Assembly: GCF_025118155.1 (NCBI RefSeq)
Contig: NW_026251394.1
Coordinates: 496,001 to 560,000 of the forward strand
Origin: Cokeromyces recurvatus
Lineage: Eukaryota > Mucoromycota > Mucoromycetes > Mucorales > Mucoraceae
Length of the DNA stretch: 64,000 nucleotides
Reading direction: 5' to 3'
Shown piece by piece: positions 11,101 through 24,400 of the stretch. Numbering within the stretch: position 1 is the stretch's first letter; each line of letters starts with the position of its first letter. The notes under the pieces were generated by a model. That model was given only the letters and a program-made list of their open reading frames with translations. It had not been told where the DNA came from and did no database searches. Both the position numbers and the translations under genes were made by a program.

Positions 11101-14100
11101 AATTTTTTAATATTAAAAAAAAAACAAAAAAAATAATAAATGAATAAAAATTAATTCAATAAAAACGAACACAAAAATCCTAAAGTAGTATAAAGGTATA
11201 TATATAGAAAATAGGAGCTTTAAAACTGAGAATAATAAGGAACTTTATTTTTATTTTTCATTTTTTCAAGGCCTAGTATTCATAATAAACAAAGGAAATA
11301 CTATATGTATTACATAATGTATATCTTTTTAAATAAACATTATCATGATCTTTCTAATTATATTTTTTTCGTTTAAAAAAAGAAAAACTCTTCCTAATTA
11401 TAATAATAAAATAAAACTTATTTAATTTTTTTTTTAAAAAAAAAATTTGACTTCATCTTATCAATCTGATTATGTTTTCTTCGTTTTAATTAGCGCATAT
11501 TTATATTGAAACATTTTCATCTTATCAATCAGATTATTGAAACAGTTTACCCATTTGCACTTTATTTAGAATATCCTCCTTCCCGTAGTAAAACTAAAAA
11601 AAACATATTTTTTTTTTCTTTTTTTCTTTTTTTCTTTTTTTCTTTTTTCCTTTTTGCCTTTTTTCTTTTTCCCTGTTTAATTCAAATGATAAAATTTGTT
11701 CAATAAGTCGTACTTGTATAGATAAATAAAAGGGTACTTTTTTTTTCTTCATTCTTTTCAAAAGAAAAAAAAAGAAGATAACTAATAAAAAGATATACGT
11801 TTAATATTGTTATCCAAATTTGAAACAATACTCGAATAAAAGAGATTTTTATAGCGTACAAATTTCATACAATATGTTATAAATGTAATAAACAAAACTC
11901 TTTTAGGCTTAATCTATTCTACTACCTAAAATCTATTTGCTTAAAATAGTTTAACTGCCAAAAATAAACTAGAAAAGCAAGGGAATAATAATGAACGATT
12001 AACCTGGATAAGAATAATGTATACATATTTTGATATTGCCAGGGTCAGCTTGTATAATACTAAAATTACTTCAACCAAGTTAAAGTCATGATGTTTAAAA
12101 AATATATATTATTATTAGACAAGGAGAACGTTGTTATTTCAATTATATTATTATATGTATACAAATATATATGTTCATATGTATAAATATATATATATTA
12201 GTATGTATTTATGAGAGGAGAATTTCAATAAAAATAGACATTGCTTAAAAGAAATTCTGTTCGTAAAATTCCGGGAGAAGTTAAACTTTATCTTACCTCA
12301 AAATTAGTCCTAAATCAAAAATTTATTTTCGATTTTTATAAAACTTGAACATAGACTCTAAAAGAAATGGTTTGCTTTTATTTATTAACAATTGAAAGAA
12401 AAAAATAAAGTCAATTCAGTCATTTTTTTTTAAATAAAATAAAATAATGGAATACTAGCTTATTGTTTTAACGAATTGATATTTAACAAGTTATAAATTT
12501 AAATAGTAATGAACTATTATCAAAATCAATGTGTACAGATTAAGTTCAACTATCTTTAATGTATATTATTCAATGTGCAGAGATCTCTACTTTAACCTTA
12601 TAATATGAGCAAAATTATATGCAAAACTATTATAACATTATGAATAAATCTATTTCTGTTCCTTAGAGGGAAATAATAATACAATGATAAATGCTGTTTA
12701 CTTGTATGCTTTCAAGACAAAGTATCTATCTATCTATCTATCTATCTATATCTAGTATGTAATATCCTTTTCATGTTTAAAGATAGGCAAGCCTAAATAC
12801 AAAGGGAAAAAAAACAATAGGCATATAATTTAATCATCTATTTGCCAAGCATTAAGAGGACTACAAATATCTATTTTTATTCTATGTTTAATGATATCAA
12901 TTAATATAACGTTTCATGTATAAAAATATAGAAGAATAAATTTGATTGATAGACATTACTCTTCTGAGTTATCATAACTTATTTTGATATTCATTTGTTT
13001 GCTTTATAAATGTATAAGTGTATATATATAAGATTCTACTTATTAACAGGTGGCAATTAAATATAACGTTTATTATACTCGTAAAAAATGCATTTATTTT
13101 ACGCATTGGTAAAACAAATTCGTATAGAATATTAGCTTTTATACAAAGAAGGATACCTTTTTTTTTTTTAATTAATTATAAAACAAGTTATTCAGAACTG
13201 AAAATGTGAAATGAGAATACACAGAGTGACAGTAGTAAGATATTTCAATTTGCAAGACAGTATTATCATTTGATCTGTGAAATAAAGATAAACAATAAAA
13301 ACTACCAAAGAAAATTCAAATGATGGTAATGCAACTCTTTTAGACTACATTACTTTACAAAATTAATTATACACTAGTTCTTTTATACTTGTTTTGATCT
13401 GCTCGATTTTATCAAACAAGTAGCTTAAGAAAGGAAAAAGTAAAATACAATTATATCTATTTTACCTTTAAACATGTATAATACCTTGAGTATGCAGTAG
13501 TACTTAAGCTGGTTCAAATAAAAAGACAGAGAATTCAAACCCAAATTTTAGGATAAGGAAAAAAAAAAAAAAAGCATGATGAAAATCAAAACACAAGTCA
13601 GAATATTCAATTGATTCACGAGTGTATAGAATAGGCTTGAGTGTTGATATTTTATTATGCATTAGGCAACCCAATTCATGCAACAAAGACATTGTTGTAT
13701 AATACTCAAGTCTCCGAGAAAGCAATCTATCTAGAAGGATCGGTAAAGAGTCTTCTTTGATGATTTGAAGCAGCATACATATATATATATATATATATAA
13801 TCAATTATATAGACAGAATATCCTATTGACTCAAATCAGAAAGAACTTTTGGATGTTGTAGACAGGGTTAAAATTGATTAACAGGTAATAGTCTGAGCCT
13901 CTAACATAGATATCGATTACAAGTAAAGTCTTGTAGTCATAAATCGACGAGATGATAGAGTTAATAGATCATTTTGAATGACAAGCTGATAACAGTCTTA
14001 AATAAACTTTTATATAAATTAGCTTGGAGGAAAGGATTATAGAGTCAATGAATCTATTAACGTTGTATAATTAAGAGATATAGTGTCTTCAAAAAAAAAA

Positions 14101-14281
14101 AAAAACGAGCATTCGATTTCTACTGGTACTACTGGGAATTGACTGCTAAAGAGCCGAAGAAAAGGTAATAATTGATGTAAGAAATAGAAAAGATCTTATA
14201 TAGATATTATACAAGAAATAAAAAATATCCAAGCAAACTGTATGCTTTTTTTTCCCTTTCTATATACTTTATTACATAATA
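11101..14281. other. Gene-poor 3.2 kb, no convincing gene
   Basis: This AT-rich stretch separates the transporter start from the ELP5 stop. It contains T/C tracts at about 11610-11670, a TCTA microsatellite at about 12723-12750 and a TA repeat at about 13778-13798. A 90-codon open frame at 13504-13776 (-) includes a phenylalanine run from a homopolymer and has no recognisable domain. The right end holds one copy of the dispersed repeat described at 14001-14172. Confidence 0.55.
14001..14172 (+). repeat. Dispersed repeat, copy A
   Basis: About 172 bases here match the reverse complement of 57173-57350 with only scattered differences. Shared blocks include TTTTATATAAATTAGCTT, CGTTGTATAATTAAGAGATA followed by TAGTGTCTTC, an A run of 15, ATTCGATTTCTACTGGTAC and GGGAATTGACTGCTAAAG. 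Similarity fades at both ends. There is no open frame and no obvious terminal inverted repeat. Both copies lie roughly 100 bases downstream of a minus-strand gene, but in opposite orientations. A short non-autonomous mobile element or a SINE-like sequence is the likeliest explanation. Confidence 0.8.
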
Positions 14282-15419
14282 TTAAATATCCAAATCATCG
14301 TCAGGATCTTCATCGTCAAAGTCATCAGCAGCATCTGGATCATAATAAATAAGACCAGAATTCTTCTTTTCTTCTTCTGATGATACTTCTAATTGTTGAG
14401 CTTTCATATAAGGTAATACTAAACTTTCTTTTGTCTTTCTTTGTTCATCCGTCAAAGAAAGATTAAACGACAAATTAGCAGTTGGATCATTCTTTTTATC
14501 TACATCCATTGCCTCTGCCTTTTCTTCTGCCTCTTGTCTTCTCTTTTCTTCTTCCTCATCAACGCCTGTCAATTGAAGTGTGTGGACTACTTCTAATAAT
14601 CCAGTTGTTGTATCTAGCACAAATCCATTTGATTCATATTGTACTTTCCCACTTTTCTTTCTCCATTCAATATGCGCAATACCGCCTTTAGTTATACAAT
14701 TGGAAGTTGTAGTCAAATATGAAAATGCATCTTCCGGCACAAATCCTGTTAATGCTGCTTGTGTATCAAAATGTGTACGTTCTTTTAAAGCTTCCAACTT
14801 GACAATAACAGAAGCTATTCTAATTAATGAATCTTCTAAAGACAATCCTATCTTTGAAACCAACTTGACATCTGAATGAAATCCAATGACTAATCGAATA
14901 GCATCTAATTTATTTTATTAGTAATCAATTCCGATCCAACACATAAAATAAAAATGAAAAAAAAAACATACCTGTCGTTAATGACTCTAAAGCTTTGACT
15001 AAGCGATATGTTCTATATTGAGAAATCATGGCTAAAGCAGTAATTGAATCAACAAGAATTGTACAATTAGGTGTATCTGTTGCCTTTTCCAAGATTGGAG
15101 ATAAGATTGATTTCTCCAAGTCTTTGATATCTCTCACTTGGATTGTATTATCCTCTTCAGTAATATCATCCCATCCATGAGGATCAGTGAAACAATCGAT
15201 AATAAAAATATTGTTATGGTTATTTTTTGGGAATCGCTCACGCCATGCCTTTGGTGAAGTTTCTGTCAGCAACACGATTAACGTCTGACCTTGAGAAAGT
15301 GCACGTTTACCAATATCAGCCAAAATGGGTAAAGCTGAAAAACGAACTGTATCATTAATCAATACGAAAGGAGAAGATTTTTTGTTATTTAATAAAAGAT
15401 CAAGTGCTAATGAAGTCAT
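14282..15419 (-). CDS. ELP5: Elongator complex subunit 5
   Basis: Two exons (15419-14972 and 14904-14282) encode 356 residues, normal for fungal Elp5/Iki1. The N-terminal two thirds look like the degenerate RecA-type fold of Elp4-6 (FVLINDTVRFSALPILADI, then CTILVDSITALAMIS). The C-terminus carries the family signature: GLIYYDPDAADDFDDEDP ending in acidic DDDLDI. Elp4-6 form the hexameric ring of Elongator, which modifies wobble uridines in tRNA. A charged, Glu/Lys-rich insert (EEEEKRRQEAEEKAEAMDV) precedes the tail. The gene is divergent from the transporter gene at 15640, with only 220 bases between the starts. Confidence 0.92.
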
Positions 15420-15441
15420 TGCTTAATGTTTAAACAAAGAG

Positions 15442-15478
<37 letters not shown>

Positions 15479-15639
15479 GATTTCAGTCACGACTTTTTGC
15501 TTCTGATTTTGTCCTAATTCTCTGTGTCACACATTGTCGACAATTTTATTTTATTCAGCTAATAAAAGACGTTATTGGTTGTTCTAAAAATTGATTTCGA
15601 TCGTTTCAAGTGTTACGTTTTATTATAAAGAAAAAAAAA
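15420..15639. promoter_or_regulatory. Shared divergent promoter region
   Basis: These 220 bases separate the ATG codons of ELP5 (-) and the transporter gene (+), so both promoters must lie here or overlap the genes. The ELP5 side has an A run of about 29 bases (15449-15477), a common nucleosome-depleting feature. The other side ends in an A run directly before ATG 15640. No specific factor site is recognised. Confidence 0.5.
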
Positions 15640-17325
15640 ATGACAATAGAAAATGAAGCTCAACAAATGATGCCACTTCGCAGCAACAATGCACCTATAA
15701 AAATAGTAGGGCCTCCCATTATAAGGAAGAATCCTCAGCATAACCGAACTCAATCTATCTCTACAACACAACCAATAACTCAAAAAAAGAAGCAGCACAA
15801 CCGAAGAGGCTCTTTACCTACAGCTATTCATGTTGCTGAAGCAAATAAATTCCATCATTCTTCTTTAGAATCACCCTTACATTCCTCCTTTTTATTATCG
15901 CCTATCCCACCTTTACCTGAAAAGGGTGCTATTTCGATTCAAATTGCTAATCCAAAGTCAGATGTTGCTTCACATTACATTACAAAACATGAAAATACGA
16001 TTAAAAACCTATCTTATATTCTCATCTGGTATTTTTTTTCTACTACACTGTCACTTTACAATAAGAACTTGATGGGACGTGATCGATTTAATTTCAATTA
16101 CCCACTCTTAGTGAGTTCCATTCATGCGGGGATTCATGTTATCATTACCAGTCTTATGATGTGGTTAGGAGGAAATCGTTGGAGAAGTACGACAATTGGT
16201 ATGTCATTAAGAGACTATTTACTTAAAGTTGTATGTTAAAATATTGTTATTATGCATATAAATATATATAATAGAGAATATGCCATCATTGTTTTCATCT
16301 TTGTTTATTTAACATCTTTTATTATTCTTATTGGAATTAGATACCATGTGGAGTAGCAGCTGCAGTAGAGATTGGTTGTTCGAATGCAGCACTTGTATAT
16401 GTTACATTATCTTTTTACACGATGGTTAAATCTAGTACACCCATTTGGGTACTATTGTTTTCTTTTATGTTTGGATTTGAAAAGCCTCGATTTTTATTGG
16501 TCACTATTATCGTTATTATGGTTACTGGAGTTATTTTAACAGTAGAAGGGGAAACAAAATTTGATGGATTAGGGTTCTCACTTGTATTGATTGCGTCCAT
16601 TATATCAGGCTTAAGATGGAGTATGACACAACTGTTATTAAAACACGAAAATATAGGAATCAGTAATCCGATTGCTACCTTGTACTATTTAAGTCCTGTC
16701 ATGTTTATGACTATGATGACTCTCAGTTTAATTTTTGAACATCCATTTGATCAGTCTCAAGACTCAAACCACTTTGATACCTTTGCACATATTATAGAAT
16801 TATTTGGATTGATGTCTATTGGTGGATTTTTAGGTAAAAAGGAAATAGTAATAATCATACAATTCAATACTGATATAATATATGTACATGTACATGTATA
16901 TGTGTATATACGTATATGTGTATATATATATCTATCTATCTATCTATAATAGCATTTGCTATGATATTGGCTGAGCTGTATTTGATTAAAAGTACAAATA
17001 CAGTTACATTAAGCGTTGCAGGGATTAGTAAAGAAATTGTTGTTATTACATTATCTGTTATGATATACGGGGATGTTTTAACTACAAAAAACGTATTAGG
17101 GTAAGACTTTATATGGAACCTATATTTACATATTCTGTGGCTAACAATAACTATAATAGGCTAATTGTATCAATCATTGGTATTATTGCATATAATTATT
17201 ATAAGATTTCAAAATATAATTCAAAAGAAAGGCAATATCAAATAATCCCATTACATTCATCTTCGTCATCATCGACAAATACAAGTATGTCCTCGAATAC
17301 AGCAATAAGAAACCTTAGAGATTAA
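15640..17325 (+). CDS. Triose-phosphate-transporter family (SLC35C2-like) membrane protein
   Basis: Four exons (15640-16230, 16341-16833, 16953-17100, 17160-17325) encode 465 residues. An N-terminal polar region of about 120 residues (HNRTQSIST, KKKQHNRRGSLPT) precedes about ten hydrophobic helices. Family features are WYFFSTTLSLYNKNLMG in helix 1, the PLLVSSIHAG loop, YVTLSFYTMVKSSTPIWVLL with Lys-Ser-Ser, and LTVEGETKFDGLGFSLVLIA. These place it in the drug/metabolite superfamily, close to SLC35C2 and yeast YMD8, thought to be Golgi nucleotide-sugar or related antiporters. The substrate is unknown. I chose ATG 15640; the frame upstream has no ATG. The tail is Ser/Thr-rich. Confidence 0.9.
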
Positions 17326-18116
17326 ACATTAAAAAACGTCAAAAAAAAAGACAATGCTTATCCATATTGAATATGTAACATAAGTAAACAAAAAAAAAGG
17401 GGGAGGGACTTAACCAATTGATTTATATAAAAAAAAAGGACATGAAATGAGTTATTTTAAGTTGAATGTATTTATGTCCATAAAAAAGAAGCCATTTATA
17501 TTTATGCAGAGAGAAAAAAGAAATCGACTCAACATAGTTCTGAGACATGATAGCTCTTCCACTTGTTTTAAACCTTGACTATATGAATATTACTATCTAT
17601 CAATGTTTATATACTCTACATGTTAGTTATTATAGGGAAATATGTTTAATTTAGTAGTTATACAATAGATTGTAAATCTCGGTACTAAGTTTTCAACGAT
17701 GAAGTAATTTTAGTATGTATATCTCAAGTTAGTCTTAACTCTCACTACTAATTTAGTTATTTCTGTATATTATACTACGATATTCACATTTGAATATATT
17801 TAAAGTTATCATTCAATTTTCAAGTAAAATGCCACTATACATGGCTCATATTTTATTTACTATTTGATAGTTTGAATATTGGAACTTTTACTTGAAAATA
17901 CAGTTAATGTCATATTCATCAAAGGTGTTTTTGTCTATCATTTGCAATTCTTTTTTTTTTTTTTTTTTGTATATCGCTCAGTATATATTTATTTTCATAT
18001 TTAAAATAGGTTTCTGCTTTTCATTAATATCAATTTTAATTAATAAAAAAATAAAAATAAAAATTGGGAGACTAAACTTACTATTGTCAGCTGTTTCTGG
18101 CTTTTATATTTTCGTA
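17326..18116. other. Intergenic, no gene seen
   Basis: AT-rich sequence between the transporter stop and the MITE. It contains a 13-base inverted pair (TTTTCAAGTAAAA near 17818 and its complement near 17888) and a T run near 17950. The 76-codon open frame at 17892-18122 is mostly Phe/Ile/Lys homopolymer translation and is not convincing. Confidence 0.55.
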
Positions 18117-18278
18117 CAGTGAGAATGATAAATATTGTCACATTGCAAAAATTAAATGTCCTTTACTTAAGGACAATTATTTTCAGCTTAGTGCCATTAA
18201 CTTTGGGCAAAGTGAAATTTATTTTTTAGTAAAGGATATTTAATTTTTGTAATGTGACAATATTTACCGTTCTCACTG
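18117..18278. mobile_element. MITE, Tc1/mariner-like, with about 51-bp TIRs and TA duplication
   Basis: The left end 18117-18167 (CAGTGAGAATGATAAATATT...) and the right end 18228-18278 are inverted copies that differ at about four of 51 positions. Both ends are flanked by TA (18115-18116 and 18279-18280), the target duplication of Tc1/mariner transposons, and the CAGTG terminus suits that superfamily. The spacer is only about 60 bases and has no coding capacity. The whole unit could fold into a long hairpin. It ends about 150 bases before the ATG of the DIP2-like gene, so it sits in that gene's promoter or 5' leader. Confidence 0.88.
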
Positions 18279-18427
18279 TATATCACCTTGACTAAGGTTT
18301 TATTTTTTTTAGTGGCTGTTATTTTTTCGCGAAATAATTTTTTTAATTCTCCTTTTTTTTATTTTTTTCATTTATTTATTTTTATTTCATCTTATTAATT
18401 TAATCATTTAAAAAAGAAAAAAAAAAC

Positions 18428-21400
18428 ATGGCATCTGACCATAATCAAGAATTACCGCCAGAAATTCTTGAAAAGCTTCGAAATCTTGAACTAGAATTAG
18501 AAGATGGGGACATTACTTTAAAAGGTTTTGAAAAAAAGAAAGCTAGCTTATTAGCAGATTTTTCATCTTCTATTCAGCAAAAAAGCGAAGCCGAACTGAT
18601 TGAAGAACTAGGGCCTGAACCAAGTGCTGCTGATGTAGTGGATTTTTTGGATTTTTTACCTTCTCCAACTCACTCTCCTACACGTACAGTAGAAGCTGTT
18701 AATTTAATGGAAAATAATCATCGTCAAATACAACAACAACAACAGCAACAGCAACAGCAGCAACAACAACAACAGCATTATCAACCACAACAACAATATG
18801 TACCATTATCTCAACAACATATGAGACCACAAATGCAGCCTCAATATAGACCTTATAATGGACCTTATTATAATAATTCCTCACTTCCAAGTAATAGACC
18901 TTATATGGTTCCTCGTTATCCTCAGCAGCAACAATCACATATGCGTCCAATGCCTCCTCCTGGTTCTAATTCTTACTATAATCAACGTCCTCCTTCCTCA
19001 TCTTCATCTCCAATGCCTCCTCAAAATATGATATATAGATCTCAGCAAATGTATAATACAAATAATCAGCCACCGAGACCTCATCATTCGAGTGTTACAC
19101 ATCCTTCACAGCCAATCAATACATCGCCTAGGCCCTTGTATAGACCTATTAATAATGGTGGTTATAGACCTCAGCAACAACCATATGGTAACTATTCATA
19201 TAATAGTAGTGGTTCTATCAATAGATCACTATCTACAAATGCAAGCACAAATAATATAGAGAAACAAAGACAAGAATACTATATGTCTAGATATTCTAAC
19301 AGAAGTGATTCTTTGGAATGGAATCAGTGAGCAAATTAAAGCAGCAGGTCTACACATTACTTTTTCATTATATTCATATCTTCTCCATTTATGAAAATCC
19401 TCTCATTAGTAAAACATACACATATTGAGCACTAGTAGCTATATACATATAAAACGGTAAGGGCTGTGTATTAAGAAAAAAAAAACGTAGAGAGTATATA
19501 CATATTTCTACCTCTTTTTTTTTTTTTATCCACTCCTACTCCCGTGTCCCCCCTCCAATCCCTTTTAATATAATGATCCATTACTTGTTCCTTTTCCTTT
19601 GAATAAAGATATGGTGTTAGCTTGATCTTTTTTCCTTAATACAGTAACATATATTTCTATATATACATATATCATCTTAAACTGAGTTATTCTCTTCATG
19701 CTTATTTTCCTCATTCTAGATTTTTAGTAGACTATATTTTTATTTTGCTGCTTTAAATTTGCTTGCTGCATATTCGGTTTATTATTTGTGCTTGCAATCA
19801 TGTGTGTTGCTACATTATTGAATTCTTTTTTCTTTTTCTATTTCTTTTTTTTTTTAAAAAAAAAATAATAACAACAACAATAATAATAATATAGTTGACG
19901 TTGATCTTAAAGCGCCCTCCATCAGAAAATTGGCTTCAAATATTTCTTTAAGTATTAATCCTGCTCGATTATCAGTTTCCTCTATTGACACTTCAGCAAT
20001 GTTAAATCAGCAGTACTTATCTGATACATCATCAGTTGATCTATCTTCTAAGGAACAGAAAATAAATTTCAGCAAATATGGCAACGTGATGATGACCAAA
20101 ACATTTTACAGTATTGAGCCTATTCCAACACCCACATGGGTTGAAAAGGATATCTCATTTGAGCCCTTGGGACGTCAAGTACTCCCATCTTTACCTCGTA
20201 CTATACCTTTCAAAGTCGTTAATTTACAAGATAAAAGAGAACTTAATCAATTCAAGTCGATTGCTGACATTCTGCGCTATCGAGCTACTGGTAGTGAAAG
20301 GAATGCCTCTGCTTTTACATTGATCGATGAAAAGGGTAAAGAAATAATGAGTCTGACATGGGAAAGACTAGCAGCAAAAGCAGAGAAAATAGCAATGATG
20401 ATTCGTGAAAAATCAGAACTTCAGCTTGGTGACCGTGTAGTACTTATCTATAGGAAGTCTGAAATAATAGATTACATTGCCTCACTCATGGCTTGCTTTA
20501 TTGCTGGAGTCGTGGCTGTACCGATCAATGCTATTGAGGATATCTCTGAATTATGGTTTATCCTACGTCTCACTCAAAGTCAACTTGTATTAACGACTGA
20601 TATAAATATGAAGATTTTGACAAAGAATATAAAGGTAGCCAACATAAGTTTCCCAAAGGATATAGAATGGTGGACAACACATGATTTTGGTTATGCTGAT
20701 TCACGTCAAATAAAATATAGTCCAATTCGATATACACCTTTGGCTTATATCGAATTCACAAAGTCAATGAATGGTGAATTGAAAGGCGTAACCGTATCTC
20801 ACCCATCTATTATGAGCAATTGTTATTCATTTACAGCTGCAGTGACCGAAACGGTGGTCTTTAAAGATCAAGATGGGATATCTAGTATACTCCCTAACTG
20901 GGATACACAGGGTTCAGATATAATGTTAACTTACCTTGAACCTCGGCAACAGGTGGGTTTAAATATATCTGTTCTTTGTTCAACTTACAATGGAAATCAT
21001 ACTATCTTTACCAGTCCCAATATTATTGAAACACCAGAAGTATGGATTTATGCTATATCCAAATACAGAGGTATATCATGTTATTTACCTATATATATAT
21101 ATATATATATTATAAAACTTATTTCTTCATGATATAGCTACTGTTGCTTTAGCTGGTTACCCTGGAATGGTTTATGCCGCAAAATATTATCAAAAAAATA
21201 CACAACAAGTTATAAATTATAGTAAAAAGATTTCACCTGATCTGTCAACACTTCGACTACTATTTATAGACACCATCGTTGTCAACCCTGATTTAAATGA
21301 ATTTATTGCTAATAAATTGATTCAACCTCTTATCTCAGTAAACACGTCTTATTCTCCAATTGAAGTGGTTACACCTATTTTGTCATTATCTGAATTTGGT

Positions 21401-24400
21401 GGTGCTATTGTGAGTTTTAGGGATTACCTAGGACCTAGTAAATCGGAAGAATTTGAGCAATTTTATAATCAACAGGATAATTTGACAACTATTAAAAGAA
21501 GAACTGTATTTGCTAATGGGAAATCAAGAGATGTTTGGGGATGTATACTAGATGCAGACGCTTTATGTAAAAAAGAAGTTGTAGTCTTAGCAACAAATAC
21601 TACTGTAAGTGACCTCGATACATTCCCTAGACATTTGAGAGTTGGATCACATGGATTTCCTTTCCCTAATACCTCAGTTGCCATTGTAGATCCAGATACA
21701 TCCTTACTTTGCTTACCCAACATGGTAGGTGAGATTTGGATTGATTCTCCTTCACTAAAGGATGGATTTTGGGCAATACCGCCTACTTTATCTGATCTGA
21801 TATATCATGCAAAGCCTACTTTGATACATTCAGAAACATATTACTCTGAAGAAAGGTTTAAACATCAAGGGTTTTTAAAAACAGGATTACTAGGTACAGT
21901 TTATGGTGGTCGTTTAATTATTTTAGGCGCCTATGAAGATCGTGTAAGGCAACAACGTTTAGGGGAAGAATTGGGTGTAGAAGAAGTTCACTTGAGGTCA
22001 GATATTAGTAATACTATCACTAAAAACACTCGAGTAGATTTATGGTATATAATATATATATATATATATGCATATAAACAAAGATTGTGAAAACAATATA
22101 TACATGTTTATATGTTGTAGACTCATTTATTTTTTTTTTAGCACTGTCTTTGATGTTTTTGTTAATGGACAGTATCTACCTATACTTGCTTTTGAATCAA
22201 ACTTACCTAAAAATGAAATTGAAAAGTTAGCATGCAACTTAACTATGATACTTCAAGCTCATCATGGACTAAGATTATATATCTTGTTTGCTATGAATAA
22301 AGGACAACTTCCTCGGTATTTAAAGGATGGCAATCAATATATTCATCATTTAATGACAAAACGGTATTTTATGGAAGGAAAACTTCCCATTAAATATTTG
22401 AAAATGAATGTTAACCATACGATTTTCAATAAAACACATATTTCTGATGCTACCAGTTTATCTTCTGTGTGGCAGACTTGCTTATCCTCTTATGAAAAGG
22501 CAATTTCCCTACAAATTATTTCTTCTCACAAAAGACTACAACACTCTGGAATTGAGGTTGTAAAGACAGCTCTTGATGAACGCTCGGGTTATGATTTATC
22601 AAAATTTACAAACATAATTGATATTATCTTATGGCGTACCTCCCTTTATCCTGATGAAAATGTATTTCTGAATGTCATCCAAGGTACTACAAAGCCAATC
22701 ACCTGGCGCAAACTGAATAATCAAATCGCTACGTTTGTCAATTATTTCATTAAAAAGTGCACACTTAAAGCTGGTACGAACGTAATGTTGATGTTACCCT
22801 TTGGGTTTGACTTTGTTTGCACTCTTTACGCCTGTCTTGTCGTAGGTGCTATCCCTATCATCTGCTCTCCTCCCGAACTCCTGCAATCCTCTCAAAAACG
22901 AATTCAAGATGATGTAAACGCCATGATTCGTACCCTTCACGATTTACAAATTCAGCATATCATTACTAATTCACAATCTGAAGATATTTTACGTAACAAA
23001 AATATTGTTTCTGCAATTAAGAATGCAACTACCCTCAGCGGCAAGCCAATCGGGTTAAAGAAGTTGCCTGTTCAAATCAATGTTGAGAAGGCGCCACGCT
23101 ATAATAAACTGTTGGGCCCTGACAGTGGATTTTCTATAAAATCTGAATGGACAGCCGATAAGAAAAGACCTGCACTTGTATTGATTCGACAAAGGCAATG
23201 TGAAGATTACGAGTCAGGGGCACATCAATACATCTCTTACAGTCATGCTACCCTCCTTTCGCAATGTCGTTCTCAAAAGGTGACCTGTCAGATTAATTTT
23301 CAAAGACCGCTTATTGTTACTGGGCTGAATGGATTTGAAGGGTTAGGCTTATTACATGCTGCCTTTTGTAATATCTACGTTGGTTGCGCTACTATTTTAA
23401 TGCCTACTATAGAATTTAGAAACAATGCAGCTTTCTATTTTGAATTAGTAGCTAAAAGGAAATGCCGAACTATTTGTACAAATTACATGTTATTTGATTA
23501 TGCCATGAATCAAATTCTTCCGTCAGAACAAAGAAGGATTCCTCTTCAGAATATACAAAATATGATGGTAACTGTTGCATGTAGAACAAAACCTATGTTA
23601 TATGAAAAGATAGCACGTTATTTAGCACTAAGTAGAGTTGAAAAGGAGACAGTGAATACAGTTTACAGTCATCCCTTTAATCCGATGATTACAACACGTT
23701 CATATATGTTATTAGAACCTATTTCACTTATAGCTGATCTTAAATGGCTTAGGCACGGTATTGTATGCCCTGGATCAATGCAGACTGGCATTTTATTACA
23801 TGACTCGGGTATTGTTCCAATAAATACAATGGTGGCCATTGTTAATCCTGAAACTTTAGAATTATGTCCTAGTCATGTAATAGGAGAGATATGGGTTTCT
23901 TCTGATAGTAATGTGAAGGGCATGTATAAACCAATGATAAAAAATGAACAACCCGACCTTTTTGAAGCAACACTACATGGATCAGCAGATAAAGGCATCA
24001 AATACATGCGCACTGGGGATATTGGATTTCTATGGAATGTTCAAAGAAAGGCAATAGATGCACAACAAACAATTGTAGAAGAGGGACAATGTCTTTATGT
24101 ACTTGGCCACCTTAGTGAAGTGATTATGACAAATAGTTTAATTTATTTTCCAACTGACATTGAACAAACTGTTGAAAATTGTCATCCAGATATTTTGCAT
24201 GAAGGATGGTAATATATACTTTACATATATATAATGCTGTTATTTATTTATTTATTTTTTTACCATTTATAGCTATGCTATTCAATTAAACGATAATAAG
24301 GAAATTATTATCATTTCTGCTATAAAGCCGAATAGTGCAAGCAAGTTATCAGTTGTACCCGTCATAGTAAACTCAATTTTAGAGTATCATTCATTGCTTG

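Noticed and set aside
13504..13776. 90-codon minus-strand open frame in a gene-poor region
   Set aside because: It includes a phenylalanine run from a homopolymer and has no domain, no nearby exon partner and no upstream signal; chance is likely.
17816..17900. 13-base inverted repeat pair as a second MITE
   Set aside because: Only the 13-base core matches; flanks diverge and there is no target duplication.
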